Source of the DNA: Clostridia bacterium
GTDB lineage: Bacteria; Bacillota; Clostridia; Oscillospirales; QAKW01
DNA: 64,000 nt
NCBI GenBank assembly: GCA_017464525.1
Contig: JAFTZM010000005.1
Location: 28,201-92,200 of the forward strand
Direction of reading: 5' to 3'
Position 1 is the stretch's first letter. Every line of letters starts with the position of its first letter. The position numbers were made by a program, and so were the translations under genes. The notes beneath the pieces are model-generated. The model did not search any database. It had not been told where the DNA came from and saw only the letters and a list, made by a program, of their open reading frames with translations. This document shows, piece by piece, positions 53,934-61,706 of this stretch.

Positions 53934-54424
53934 TCAAATAACCCCTGTAACGGACGGATTTTGATCACTTCGTTTTCAAGATCAATGTCGATCACCACTT
54001 CATCAATTTTGGGAACAAGCAGTACCTTGTTGCCTGTTACTTCAAAAACATCATTGGCGCCGGTGGGGATCACATCAGTTACTTTGCCATATACTTCGCC
54101 GGTGTCGATATCTTCTACTGTAAGGCCAAGGATATCGTCGATAAAGAATTGGCCCTCATCCAGCGCTACATCGTTTTTGTCAAAATAAGCCAGCTTGCCC
54201 ACCAATAATTCGGCATCTTCAATTTTGTTGATCCCTTTTAGATGTACCAAGGCCTGGCCTTTATGAACCCGGGCAGCCGTTACCTTATAGCATTGACCGT
54301 CTACATAAAGCTTATTGACTTCGCACAAAAATTCAGCGCTGTCGCAATAAGGGTAAATGCGGATATCTCCCTTCAAAGCGTGTGTGTTAATGATTTTTCC
54401 CGCTTGCAGCAGATCCTTTTCCAT
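53930..54424 (-). CDS. rimM: Ribosome maturation factor RimM
   Basis: 164 aa from ATG 54424 (GGAGG, 6 nt upstream). The N-terminal RimM barrel (LLQAGKIINTHALKGDIRIYPYCDS) and the PRC-barrel C-terminal half (FFIDDILGLTVEDIDTGEVYGKVTDVIPTGANDVFEV) match the family. It helps late assembly of the 30S head near S19. Its own promoter and an upstream terminator separate it from khpA. Confidence 0.95.
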   Translation of the reverse strand: MEKDLLQAGKIINTHALKGDIRIYPYCDSAEFLCEVNKLYVDGQCYKVTAARVHKGQALVHLKGINKIEDAELLVGKLAYFDKNDVALDEGQFFIDDILGLTVEDIDTGEVYGKVTDVIPTGANDVFEVTGNKVLLVPKIDEVVIDIDLENEVIKIRPLQGLFE

Positions 54425-54454
54425 GAGTATCCTCCAAATAGATAGATTAATCCT

Positions 54455-54483
54455 ATTATATATCATTTTTTTTAAAAAAACAA
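54455..54483 (-). promoter_or_regulatory. rimM-trmD promoter
   Basis: Minus-strand TTGTTT (54483-54478), 17 nt, TATAAT (54460-54455). The -35 box lies in the T-run of the preceding terminator. Confidence 0.55.
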
Positions 54484-54509
54484 CAGCCCTGCACTAAAAT
54501 GCAGAGCTG
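54474..54509 (-). terminator. Internal terminator between khpA and rimM
   Basis: Minus-strand CAGCTCTGCA-n6-TGCAGGGCTG (one wobble) followed by TTGTTTTTTT. It splits the ffh-rpsP-khpA and rimM-trmD groups. Confidence 0.72.
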
Positions 54510-54524
54510 CAGATAAAATTCCGT

Positions 54525-54752
54525 TTATTTGATCTCAACGACCACTTTCTTCGGCATTTTATAGGAAGCAGATTTCACAATGGAACGGATGGCCTTGGCG
54601 ATCTTGCCGTGCTTGCCGATCACACGCCCCATGTCATCTGCGGCGACGTGCAATTCGTACACGATTGCATCATCGGTTTCCGATTCGGTAACAGTAACTG
54701 CCTCCGGCTCATCCACCAATGATTGCGCCAGGTAAATGATGAGTTCTTTCAT
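54525..54752 (-). CDS. khpA: KH-domain RNA-binding protein KhpA (YlqC)
   Basis: 75 aa, one KH domain with the GKHGKIAKAIRSIVKSA loop (GxxG as GKHG) near 44-60. It usually forms dimers with KhpB and binds many RNAs, with effects on cell shape in streptococci. It follows rpsP by 15 nt. Confidence 0.92.
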   Translation of the reverse strand: MKELIIYLAQSLVDEPEAVTVTESETDDAIVYELHVAADDMGRVIGKHGKIAKAIRSIVKSASYKMPKKVVVEIK

Positions 54753-54767
54753 GTTGCGTCCTCTCGA

Positions 54768-55010
54768 TTAGAGAATTTCCTGCTTTTTCAGCAGAGCCTT
54801 AACCGTATCGGTAGGCTGGGCGCCGTTCTTGATCCATGCCTTTGCCTTCTCACCGTCGATGGTAACGGTAGCGGGCTCGGTGCAAGGATTATAGGTGCCG
54901 ATCTCCTCAATAAATCTGCCATCACGGGGATAGCGGGAATCAGCAACAACGATCCGATAGGTGGGAGCCTTCTTAGCTCCGAGTCTTCTTAATCTGATTT
55001 TAACTGCCAT
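54768..55010 (-). CDS. rpsP: 30S ribosomal protein S16
   Basis: 80 aa. [40 protein letters not shown] is the full S16 signature. Located between ffh and khpA, as in most Firmicutes. Confidence 0.98.
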   Translation of the reverse strand: MAVKIRLRRLGAKKAPTYRIVVADSRYPRDGRFIEEIGTYNPCTEPATVTIDGEKAKAWIKNGAQPTDTVKALLKKQEIL

Positions 55011-55040
55011 TCTACATTCACTCCTTTCAAAAATCTCTTA

Positions 55041-56366
55041 TTAAAAACCAAAACCCCGGCGTTTGCCTTTTTTGTTGGATTTCAGTTGTTTAACCATTTT
55101 CTGCATCTGCTCAAACTGTTTGAGCAGCCGATTGACCATTTCCACTGAAGTGCCGCTGCCTGCTGCAATTCTTCTGCGGCGGGAAGCGTTCATCAGGGAA
55201 GGATTCTCCCGTTCCTCGGGGGTCATGGATAAGATGATGGCTTCTGTGCGTGCCAGCTGCCTTTCATCAATTTTAACATCTTTTAACTGGGCCTGATTCA
55301 TACCGGGCATCATACCAAGCAGATTTTCAAGTGGCCCCATCTTTTTGATCTGGCGCATCTGATCTAAGAAATCCTGCAGTGTAAACTTGTTCTTTCTCAG
55401 TTTTTCTTCCAGAGCCAGTGCTTCTTTTTCGTCGTAGGCTTCCTGCGCCTTATCGATCAGCGACAGTACATCACCCATCCCCAAAATGCGGGATGCCATA
55501 CGGTCGGGGTGGAAAGGCTCAATATCTGTGAGCTTTTCGCCTACGCCTGCAAATTTGATGGGCTTGCCTGTAATATATTTAACAGAGAGGGCCGCACCGC
55601 CGCGGGTGTCACCGTCTAATTTGGTAAGAACAACACCGTCAATATCCAGCAGATTATTAAAACTTTCTGCAACGTTCACCGCATCCTGACCGGTCATGGC
55701 ATCCACAACTAACAAAATTTCCTGGGGATTCACGGTGGACTTGATATTGGTCAGCTCGTCCATTAATGCTTCGTCGATATGCAAGCGACCGGCAGTATCC
55801 AGAATGACAAGATCGTTGCCGTGCCTTTTGGCATGGTCGATGGCTTCTTTGGCGATCCTTACGGGATTTTTTTCGTTATCGATTTTAAAAACCGGAACAT
55901 CTACACCCTGACCTACAATTTCAAGCTGCGTAATTGCGGCAGGTCTGTAAACGTCGCAAGCAACCAGAAGGGGGCGGCGCCCTTTCTTTTTAAAATACCC
56001 GGCCAGCTTACCGCTCTGGGTGGTTTTACCGGTACCCTGCAAACCAACCATCATAATAATGGTGGGAGGATTGGAAGCTAATTTGATCGTTGCAGTTTCA
56101 GATCCCATCAGGGAGGTCAATTCTTCGTTAACGATTTTAACGACCTGCTGGGCAGGGGTTAGGCTTTCCAGCACATCGCTGCCGACACAACGCTCTGAAA
56201 CCTTGCTGATAAATTCTTTTACAACCTTGAAGTTAACGTCTGCTTCCAGAAGAGCCAATTTGATCTCCCGCATGGCAGTTTTTACATCTGCTTCAGTAAG
56301 ATGGCCATGCTGCCGAAGGTTTTTAAAGGCTCTTGCAAGTTTTTCGCTTAATCCTTCAAACGCCAT
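55041..56366 (-). CDS. ffh: Signal recognition particle protein Ffh
   Basis: 441 aa. The N domain (residues 1-95), G domain with P-loop GLQGTGKTTQSGKLA (about 107-121), DVYRPAAI, DTAGRLHID, TKLDGDTRGGAAL and GVGEKLTDIEPF, then the methionine-rich M domain (FLDQMRQIKKMGPLENLLGMMPGM). Basic tail with KSNKKGKRRGFGF. It targets nascent membrane proteins with 4.5S RNA, whose gene is not in this window. ylxM lies directly upstream. Confidence 0.98.
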   Translation of the reverse strand: MAFEGLSEKLARAFKNLRQHGHLTEADVKTAMREIKLALLEADVNFKVVKEFISKVSERCVGSDVLESLTPAQQVVKIVNEELTSLMGSETATIKLASNPPTIIMMVGLQGTGKTTQSGKLAGYFKKKGRRPLLVACDVYRPAAITQLEIVGQGVDVPVFKIDNEKNPVRIAKEAIDHAKRHGNDLVILDTAGRLHIDEALMDELTNIKSTVNPQEILLVVDAMTGQDAVNVAESFNNLLDIDGVVLTKLDGDTRGGAALSVKYITGKPIKFAGVGEKLTDIEPFHPDRMASRILGMGDVLSLIDKAQEAYDEKEALALEEKLRKNKFTLQDFLDQMRQIKKMGPLENLLGMMPGMNQAQLKDVKIDERQLARTEAIILSMTPEERENPSLMNASRRRRIAAGSGTSVEMVNRLLKQFEQMQKMVKQLKSNKKGKRRGFGF

Positions 56367-56369
56367 TGG

Positions 56370-56735
56370 TTACTCCTGTTCTTTAAAGTTGGCTGCGATG
56401 GAGATGATCTCTTCGGCAAATTGATTCAGCTCAGGGGTGTTATGATGCCGGATGTTGAAATCACGGATATTCATCGCAAGATTACTGATTTGTTCCATTT
56501 GATCTTCCAGCCCGGAATAACGCTTGAAGAAGCCCAAGCGTGCTTCCGTCTCGGCCAGAAACTGCTCGCCTCGCTTAATGTTATCGCGAACACCCTGGCG
56601 GGTGATCTGCATATGCTGCGCGATCTCCGAGAGAGAAAGATCTTCGTTATAATATAATTCCAGCGCGTCCTTCATTTTCGGCGCCAGCAGGTTGCCGTAA
56701 AAATCGATCAGCAGGGAAAAATGCAGATCTTTCAC
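56370..56735 (-). CDS. ylxM: YlxM/p13-family DNA-binding protein
   Basis: 121 aa, starting at GTG (56735) with AAGGAG about 10 nt upstream. A sigma-region-4-like helix-turn-helix covers 17-60 (MKDALELYYNEDLSLSEIAQHMQITRQGVRDNIKRGE), and the C-terminus is helical. The family is conserved beside ffh and may modulate SRP genes. A palindrome TGTAAAG-n7-CTTTACA (56760-56780) lies in its leader and might be its own operator. Confidence 0.9.
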   Translation of the reverse strand: MKDLHFSLLIDFYGNLLAPKMKDALELYYNEDLSLSEIAQHMQITRQGVRDNIKRGEQFLAETEARLGFFKRYSGLEDQMEQISNLAMNIRDFNIRHHNTPELNQFAEEIISIAANFKEQE

Positions 56736-56759
56736 TGTTTTTTCACTCCTTCAACTCGA

Positions 56760-56810
56760 TGTAAAGCAAATTACTTTACACATTATAATAGATACGATGC
56801 ATTTTGTCAA
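56760..56810 (-). promoter_or_regulatory. ylxM-ffh-rpsP-khpA promoter and palindrome
   Basis: Minus-strand TTGACA (56810-56805), 17 nt, TATAAT (56787-56782): full consensus. A 7-bp inverted repeat TGTAAAG/CTTTACA (56760-56780) spans the expected transcription start. Confidence 0.8.
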
Positions 56811-56866
56811 GAGTAAAGTTAAAAAAATAAAATAAAAACTGTATTTTCTTTATTTAATAAAAACAC

Positions 56867-56895
56867 TTGACAATTAAAAATGAATGTGCTAATAT
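56867..56895 (+). promoter_or_regulatory. tRNA-Gly/tRNA-Arg promoter
   Basis: TTGACA (56867-56872), 17 nt, TAATAT (56890-56895), ending 14 nt before the tRNA-Gly 5' end. Confidence 0.8.
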
Positions 56896-56909
56896 ATTTG
56901 AGCAAATCT

Positions 56910-56984
56910 GCGGGTGTAGCACATCGGCTAGTGCATCGGCCTTCCAAGCCGAGGAGGTGGGTTCGATTCCCATCACCCGCTCCA
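56910..56984 (+). tRNA. tRNA-Gly (TCC)
   Basis: Acceptor GCGGGTG/CACCCGC, anticodon stem-loop GGCCTTCCAAGCC with TCC, T-loop GGTTCGATTCC, encoded CCA. Confidence 0.96.
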
Positions 56985-56991
56985 TTTTAAT

Positions 56992-57068
56992 GCGCTGATA
57001 GCTCAGCTGGATAGAGCATCTGCCTTCTAAGCAGAGGGTCGGGGGTTCGAGTCCCTCTCAGCGCGCCA
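56992..57068 (+). tRNA. tRNA-Arg (TCT), probable integration site
   Basis: Acceptor GCGCTGA/TCAGCGC, anticodon stem-loop CTGCCTTCTAAGCAG with TCT, encoded CCA. An integrase gene begins its coding region 1.2 kb away and ends 170 bp beyond the tRNA 3' end, so the tRNA 3' part (about 57041-57068) is the likely attachment core. Confidence 0.95.
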
Positions 57069-57073
57069 CATTG

Positions 57074-57128
57074 AAAAATGGCTTGAAACCCAGTGTTTAT
57101 GCGGGTTTGAGCCATTTTTATTTTTTGT
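57074..57128 (+). terminator. tRNA-Gly/tRNA-Arg terminator
   Basis: AAAAATGGCT..GAAACCC pairs with GGGTTTGAGCCATTTTT around an 11-nt loop and is followed by a T-rich stretch. Confidence 0.75.
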
Positions 57129-57234
57129 TTGAAGGTGATTTGTGCAATGAAGAAAGCGGCAAAAAACGCTCTATTTTCTCTATTTTTTGGGGTTGTGTGG
57201 CACCACCTTGACACCACCTTGGTGAAACTGCAGG

Positions 57235-58326
57235 TCAAAAATCTCTGAGTTTGTCTGCGCCGCTAACGAACATACGTTCCGTTACGTGCTGATAGATATT
57301 TGCGGTAACGGCGATACTGGAGTGCCCCATAAAATATTGAGCGGTTTTGATATCGATTTCTTTTTCGGCGAGAATCGAACAGTAAGTGTGCCGCAGGTAG
57401 TAGGGCGTGATGCTGCGATCCAGGACAGAGGTTTCCGGCAAGATCTTGTTGCGATAGCGTTTGGCGCCCATTTCGATATCCATCAGGTTGAGGATAGCCT
57501 TCCATGCACGGTCGCAGGATGCTTTGGTAATGATGGATCCTTTTTGCTCCCCCGGGAAGAGATACTTTGTATTGATTCTTTTGGGAATCAATTCAAAGAG
57601 TGCATCCGGGATCGGAATGGTGCGAAAACCGCTTTTGGTTTTTGGATCTTTGATCTCACCTGTACGTTCTTCGATGGCACGCTTTATGGTGACGGTTCTT
57701 TGGATGTAATTGATATCGGCGGGCATCAGGGCACGTGCTTCGCCGGGGCGCAGGCCACAGTAGTACATAAAAAGGTATAAGGTACCGTGGCGGTGCTTTT
57801 TGGCGGCAGCAAGAAAGGCTTTGCGCTCTTCTTCGGTCAGGGCACGGCGGGATTTGTTCTCGCAGGGCGGAAGAAAGAGGTTACGGCATGGGTTTCTGGT
57901 AATGAGATCCTCCTCTTCGGCGGCAGCAAAAAAGGCTGTGATCTCTCCTTTGAGCTTGGATAAGAAGCTTCTGCTTTTCCCCGTATGGGAATTGAGAAGC
58001 TGCTGGAGGGTCTGCGCAGTAATGCGGGAGAATTCACGGTCGCCCAGCGGGTCGATCAAATAACGTTGCAGGCGAGCTTCTTTATCGTGGCGGGCACCGG
58101 GGCGCAGATCAGGGCGAAGATAGTATTCCATGTAATGAGAGAAAAAACTGCGAAGAGTTGCTTTCTTAGTGAATCGGAAATCATTCTTTGCCAATTCCAT
58201 CATCTTTTCCCGGTATTTTTGCTCCAGCTCTTTTTCGCTGTAGGCGGAGACTACGATCCTATGGCGTTTTCCATCGTTGGAAGAGACGTCGATATATCTT
58301 CTGTATCGTTTACGTTCGGTCGGCAT
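57235..58326 (-). CDS. int: Tyrosine recombinase, phage integrase
   Basis: 363 aa: a basic N-terminal arm-binding domain, a SAM-like core-binding domain (FFSHYMEYYLRPDLRP onward), and the catalytic domain with Arg193 (CGLRPGEA), Lys231, Arg312 in PYYLRHTY, His335 (MGHSS) and Tyr345 (NIYQH). The first His of the HxxR box is Tyr309, common in Firmicutes phage integrases. AAGGAGG precedes the ATG. It should recombine the tRNA-Arg attachment site. Confidence 0.95.
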   Translation of the reverse strand: MPTERKRYRRYIDVSSNDGKRHRIVVSAYSEKELEQKYREKMMELAKNDFRFTKKATLRSFFSHYMEYYLRPDLRPGARHDKEARLQRYLIDPLGDREFSRITAQTLQQLLNSHTGKSRSFLSKLKGEITAFFAAAEEEDLITRNPCRNLFLPPCENKSRRALTEEERKAFLAAAKKHRHGTLYLFMYYCGLRPGEARALMPADINYIQRTVTIKRAIEERTGEIKDPKTKSGFRTIPIPDALFELIPKRINTKYLFPGEQKGSIITKASCDRAWKAILNLMDIEMGAKRYRNKILPETSVLDRSITPYYLRHTYCSILAEKEIDIKTAQYFMGHSSIAVTANIYQHVTERMFVSGADKLRDF

Positions 58327-58356
58327 TGTGTTTCACCTCCTTTTAATAAATTTTAT

Positions 58357-58385
58357 TTGCAAATCCGAAACGGATGTGCTACAAT
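58357..58385 (+). promoter_or_regulatory. Promoter of a candidate small RNA
   Basis: TTGCAA (58357-58362), 17 nt, TACAAT (58380-58385) with TGC before it, on the plus strand between two minus-strand genes. Confidence 0.5.
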
Positions 58386-58391
58386 ATTGAT

Positions 58392-58470
58392 GGCGGGGAA
58401 TCGTCCCTCCCCGCTACTGTCCCCGGGTCCTTGCGGTCTGATCAACCGCAAGGACCTTTTTCTTTTTAGG
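58392..58470 (+). ncRNA. Candidate prophage small RNA (about 79 nt)
   Basis: Downstream of a plus-strand promoter lie a first hairpin GCGGGGA/TCCCCGC and then GGTCCTTGCGGT/ACCGCAAGGACC followed by TTTTTCTTTTT, a perfect intrinsic terminator for the plus strand, where no coding sequence exists. Adjacent genes int and the Mrr-like gene are on the other strand, so the terminator cannot serve them. The transcript would begin opposite the integrase leader region. Confidence 0.5.
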
Positions 58471-58486
58471 GAGAGAGTTATGGTTT

Positions 58487-59809
58487 TTACTGTGTTTCAT
58501 TATCGCCATTCCATCGAAATGCTCGGCGGAAACCAGCCGCCTCTGCTTCTTTTACGGTCAAGGCAAAGAATTCTCCATCATCTTTTATTTTTGCCGTGTC
58601 ATATTGTTGATCGAAAGGGAGGTGGTAGATCTTTACGGGTTTTCCATCTTCACCGTGACCAATATTACATTTGATGCGAGGGTAATCTCCCATGGGAAAG
58701 TTTTCTTTTGTTTCAATCTGTAGATAATTGGCAAATTTCAAGGCGACATCAGAAAGAACGGTGTTTGTGATTAAAACACCTTTAAGATTGATTTCTTCGG
58801 GTAGCTCATTTTCAATACGATAACTGATCATGGTGCCGTATAATTGAGCAATGTGCTTTTCGTGGATAGTTTTGCTTGAACTCCAATATTTACATTGAAC
58901 AATTAGGATCTCATTCTCTTTTTTGGCAATAAGATCCCGCCCGAGATCTTCGAGACCCATATAAGAACCGAAATAATCAATTTCATACCCCAATTGGGAG
59001 TAGGTGTATCCAACGTATAGTTCATAGTCCCGACCGATTTGCCATTTAGATCTATTATGAGAAGTGATATATCGATCTAACGCAAGCTGATTGCGCTCAG
59101 TAACAGAAAGAGCTTGATATTCTTCCTTCGAGAGATAATTCTTGGAGTTGTCCCGATCGGGAAGTGCAGTCAATTCATAAGCTGGTAATTGATTAAATTC
59201 GTAATCCAAGATTTCCTCCAAAGATGGATAAAGGGAGAAAAGGTATTGCAATTGGTACTGTGCTTCTTTGCTGCGCTCAACAATTGCTTGTGCATCTTTT
59301 CTTATTTCACGAATGGCTTGAACCTTTTTGGCGCGCTCTTTGGATTCACCCCACATCATTTTTTGCGCTATAATTTCAATACTGTATGTTTCAAAATCCG
59401 CCATAATCCCCGCCATATAAGGGATGGCTTTCAGGTTAGAACCGGTGCTTTTCATAAAGTTTTGCAAGCATTTTTCCATAATGGCTTTCGATAGGCGAAG
59501 AATTTCAGTATTATGGCGAATATTTTCTTCGATACTTTGCGCCATATATTCGATATCGTCATACTTTTGCTTACTTTTATAAACTGCTTGCCTATAATAA
59601 ACGGCGGAATTTTTTAGTTGTTGGATTTCGTTGTAGAGCGTTTGCTTCTGGGCTTCGGCATCACTAATTAAGTTCTCTTTTTGTGCTTTTAAAGTTTCGA
59701 TTTCTTTGTTTAAACGCTTTACTATTTTGCTTGAATCAAAAAGATATGAACCATACCACAGCAATAAACACAAAACAATAAGTGAAAGAAGAATTACAAA
59801 AGTTTTCAT
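58487..59809 (-). CDS. Membrane-anchored Mrr-like PD-(D/E)xK nuclease
   Basis: 440 aa. One N-terminal membrane helix (about 4-22), a coiled coil (28-70, KEIETLKAQKENLISDAEAQKQT), a helical middle, then a restriction-endonuclease fold: Glu262 (GRDYELYVGY), Asp292 (DLGRDLIAKK) and Gln305-x-Lys307 (VQCKYW), the Mrr-type catalytic set. The C-terminus (KIYHLPFDQQYD, then TVKEAEAAGFRRAFRW) resembles the small domain often attached to such nucleases. Sitting between int and the repressor on the lysogenic strand, it is probably expressed in the lysogen as a defence or exclusion factor. GGAG-type site is weak; the start is the first ATG before the helix. Confidence 0.8.
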   Translation of the reverse strand: MKTFVILLSLIVLCLLLWYGSYLFDSSKIVKRLNKEIETLKAQKENLISDAEAQKQTLYNEIQQLKNSAVYYRQAVYKSKQKYDDIEYMAQSIEENIRHNTEILRLSKAIMEKCLQNFMKSTGSNLKAIPYMAGIMADFETYSIEIIAQKMMWGESKERAKKVQAIREIRKDAQAIVERSKEAQYQLQYLFSLYPSLEEILDYEFNQLPAYELTALPDRDNSKNYLSKEEYQALSVTERNQLALDRYITSHNRSKWQIGRDYELYVGYTYSQLGYEIDYFGSYMGLEDLGRDLIAKKENEILIVQCKYWSSSKTIHEKHIAQLYGTMISYRIENELPEEINLKGVLITNTVLSDVALKFANYLQIETKENFPMGDYPRIKCNIGHGEDGKPVKIYHLPFDQQYDTAKIKDDGEFFALTVKEAEAAGFRRAFRWNGDNETQ

Positions 59810-59860
59810 GAATTTGATCTACTTTCTGTTTTGAAAATACTTAGGCCAACGTTTTCCTTG

Positions 59861-60508
59861 TTATTGAATTTCACGAATAAGGAGTTTGGGGATGCCGATG
59901 ATCTCGCAGGCATTAAGATCTTCGCCTTCGATGGTAAGCGGGGGATAGTTGGGGTTGATAGGAATGAGCTTCATCCAAGGCTGTCCTTCGGCATATTCAA
60001 TCTTTTTGAGGGTGGCGTTGTTATCACCGTAGATGATAGCGCCGATCTCGCCGGAGCGGGAGAGGGCGTTTTGTTTGAGGATCAGAACTTTATCGCCGGA
60101 GTGATAGAGCGGGTACATAGAATCACCATGAACCTTGAGAACAAAAAATTCGGAGACGGAACGGCCTTTAAGATAACTGAGCGGGATTTCGACAGTTTCG
60201 CCGGTCCAGTCCTCGATGGCGATCTCGTTATAACCAGCTGCGATCTCACCGATTACTGGTAAGACAATGGTGTTAGCAGCAAGTTTGGGTGGGGTGTATT
60301 GATCTTCGTCTGACCATCCCATAATTATAGATGGATCAATTTGGAGAATTTTACAAAGAGAATAAATGCGGTTTCTTTTCATATTGGAAATATTGCCGGA
60401 TTCCCATCTACTAACAGTAGATTCACTGACGCCAACATACTCGGCGACTTGCTTTAAAGTGAGGCCAAGTTCGTTACGACGATTGAATAAAAATGTTTGA
60501 ATGTTCAT
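59861..60508 (-). CDS. CI-type phage repressor with S24 (LexA-like) autoprotease
   Basis: 215 aa. An HTH_3 domain (LGLTLKQVAEYVGVSESTVSRWESGNISNMKR, 14-44) is joined to an S24 peptidase with the Ala91-Gly92 cleavage site (EIAAGYNE), nucleophile Ser130 (HGDSMYP) and general base Lys168 (ATLKKIEY). RecA-triggered self-cleavage would induce the prophage. Expressed from PRM, whose -35 overlaps an operator; divergent from the cro-like gene. Confidence 0.94.
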   Translation of the reverse strand: MNIQTFLFNRRNELGLTLKQVAEYVGVSESTVSRWESGNISNMKRNRIYSLCKILQIDPSIIMGWSDEDQYTPPKLAANTIVLPVIGEIAAGYNEIAIEDWTGETVEIPLSYLKGRSVSEFFVLKVHGDSMYPLYHSGDKVLILKQNALSRSGEIGAIIYGDNNATLKKIEYAEGQPWMKLIPINPNYPPLTIEGEDLNACEIIGIPKLLIREIQ

Positions 60509-60530
60509 AGTTAAAACCTCCTATGGGATA

Positions 60531-60559
60531 ATATTATCATCAAATTCGCAAAAATGCAA
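60531..60559 (-). promoter_or_regulatory. PRM-like promoter of the repressor
   Basis: Minus-strand TTGCAT (60559-60554), 17 nt, TAATAT (60536-60531). The -35 box lies in operator O3. Confidence 0.7.
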
Positions 60560-60646
60560 GTCTCTGGATAAAAATATTTGCAAAAACGCAATTTTGGGCT
60601 TGACAAAACGAGAATGATATGATATTCTTGACTTGCGAAAACGCAA
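60545..60646. promoter_or_regulatory. Operator array O3-O2-O1 of the lysogeny switch
   Basis: Three copies of a 15-mer: TTCGCAAAAATGCAA (60545-60559), TTTGCAAAAACGCAA (60577-60591) and CTTGCGAAAACGCAA (60632-60646). The shared core is a palindrome TTGCG-n4-CGCAA. O1 overlaps the PR transcription start and O3 the PRM -35, a classical switch layout. Confidence 0.85.
60600..60628 (+). promoter_or_regulatory. PR-like promoter of the cro-like gene
   Basis: TTGACA (60600-60605), 17 nt, TATTCT (60623-60628), with operators O2 and O1 on either side. Confidence 0.8.
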
Positions 60647-60661
60647 AAACGGAGGTGAAGA

Positions 60662-60880
60662 ATGTTGTTTGATAGTGAAAAATTCAAGAAAAGAGTTCAT
60701 GAACTCGGCTACACTATTGGGGAGGTGGCAGGTTTAATTGGTGTCAACGAGGCAACGTTATATCGTAAGATTGCCGGAACTTCAGAGTTTTCTAGAGCGG
60801 AAATTCAGTTACTTAGAGGAGTGCTTAAATTAAGCGCAACAGAGGCAGAAGCTATTTTTTTTGCGAACGAACTTGCGTAA
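60662..60880 (+). CDS. Cro-like HTH protein
   Basis: 72 aa, a single helix-turn-helix domain (RVHELGYTIGEVAGLIGVNEATLYRKIAGTSEFSRAEIQLLRGVL). GGAGGTGAAG lies before the ATG. It is divergent from the repressor, under PR, and would bind the same operators. Small size and position are as for Cro or an anti-repressor. Confidence 0.85.
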   Translation: MLFDSEKFKKRVHELGYTIGEVAGLIGVNEATLYRKIAGTSEFSRAEIQLLRGVLKLSATEAEAIFFANELA

Positions 60881-60886
60881 ACGCAA
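60872..60886. promoter_or_regulatory. Fourth operator copy at the end of the cro-like gene
   Basis: CTTGCGTAAACGCAA matches O1 in 14 of 15 positions and overlaps the cro-like stop codon. A half copy, TTGCGAACGAA, sits just before it. Confidence 0.75.
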
Positions 60887-60939
60887 CAAAAGATCGAATT
60901 GTACGTTGGGTGAATTGTATATGAGAGCGGTTTGGATTG

Positions 60940-60962
60940 AAAAAAGAGCCCCGTAGGGCTCT
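60940..60962 (-). terminator. Terminator of the YHYH gene
   Basis: AGAGCCC-TACG-GGGCTCT followed by TTTTTT on the minus strand; the plus strand has no T-run there. Confidence 0.75.
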
Positions 60963-60997
60963 AGGAAAATCATTTTGCAGGTATAGCGCTCAATAAT

Positions 60998-61639
60998 TCA
61001 AGTGCAGTACAGAATGATTATTATGATGGAGAAGGTCAGCAAAAAGCCAATGAAGCTACAGGCAAGTCCGTGCGGTTCGATGCCGGTAATTTTCTCACAC
61101 AGAAAAGAAATAAATTCTGCAACGAGACCGAACAGAAAAAACGAAACACCTAATGCTGTGAAAAAATTATCGATATCGTCCTCTTTGTCGGCTTTGAGTG
61201 AAGGAAGTGAGGCTGTGGTTGTGCCATCAGATTCGGTTTCTTTGGATCCAGTCCAGCCGCCAGTTGGCATTTCATCACCATAGGGACAAACTCCATCGTA
61301 ATGGCAATGACTCGAATAGCCGTGATAATAAGGTCCGGTCACCACTGGATTTTCGGTCCCTTGATCTTTTTCTAAGGCAGAATCAATGGCAGAACTGTCA
61401 AGACTGTTGCCACTATCACTACTACCGCTGCTATGATCTGTTTGATCATCATAATCATAAGGACAAACCCCATTTGAGTGGTCATGGGCTGGATATCCAT
61501 GGTGATAGTGATAATCACCGGTTGCGTGATTGGTGTGGCCGCCCCGGTAGTCGGTTTGACCCCCGTGGGCAAAGGTATTGATCGGCAAGAAAAAGATGAG
61601 CAAGAGTAAAAGATATGGATGTATTCTTTTGTATTTCAA
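60998..61639 (-). CDS. Secreted/membrane histidine-rich YHYH-type protein
   Basis: 213 aa if started at TTG 61639 (GGGG about 9 nt upstream); the longer frame to ATG would cross the divergent gene. A signal peptide ends near INTFA. The exposed part has GGHTNHATGDYHYHHGYPAHDHSNGVCPYD and a second copy PYYHGYSSHCHYDGVCPYG, a His/Cys motif that could bind metal. Two membrane helices near the C-terminus (FFTALGVSFFLFGLVAEFISFL and FIGFLLTFSIIIIILY) anchor it. The YHYH family lies in phage and cell-surface contexts without a known role. A plausible promoter TTGCAC-17-TATCCT precedes it. Confidence 0.65.
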   Translation of the reverse strand: MKYKRIHPYLLLLLIFFLPINTFAHGGQTDYRGGHTNHATGDYHYHHGYPAHDHSNGVCPYDYDDQTDHSSGSSDSGNSLDSSAIDSALEKDQGTENPVVTGPYYHGYSSHCHYDGVCPYGDEMPTGGWTGSKETESDGTTTASLPSLKADKEDDIDNFFTALGVSFFLFGLVAEFISFLCEKITGIEPHGLACSFIGFLLTFSIIIIILYCT

Positions 61640-61706
61640 AACTTTTATCCCCTTTTTGAAAAAGGATATCACAAAAAGGACAGAAGTGCAAGAGGGGAGG
61701 GACGAT

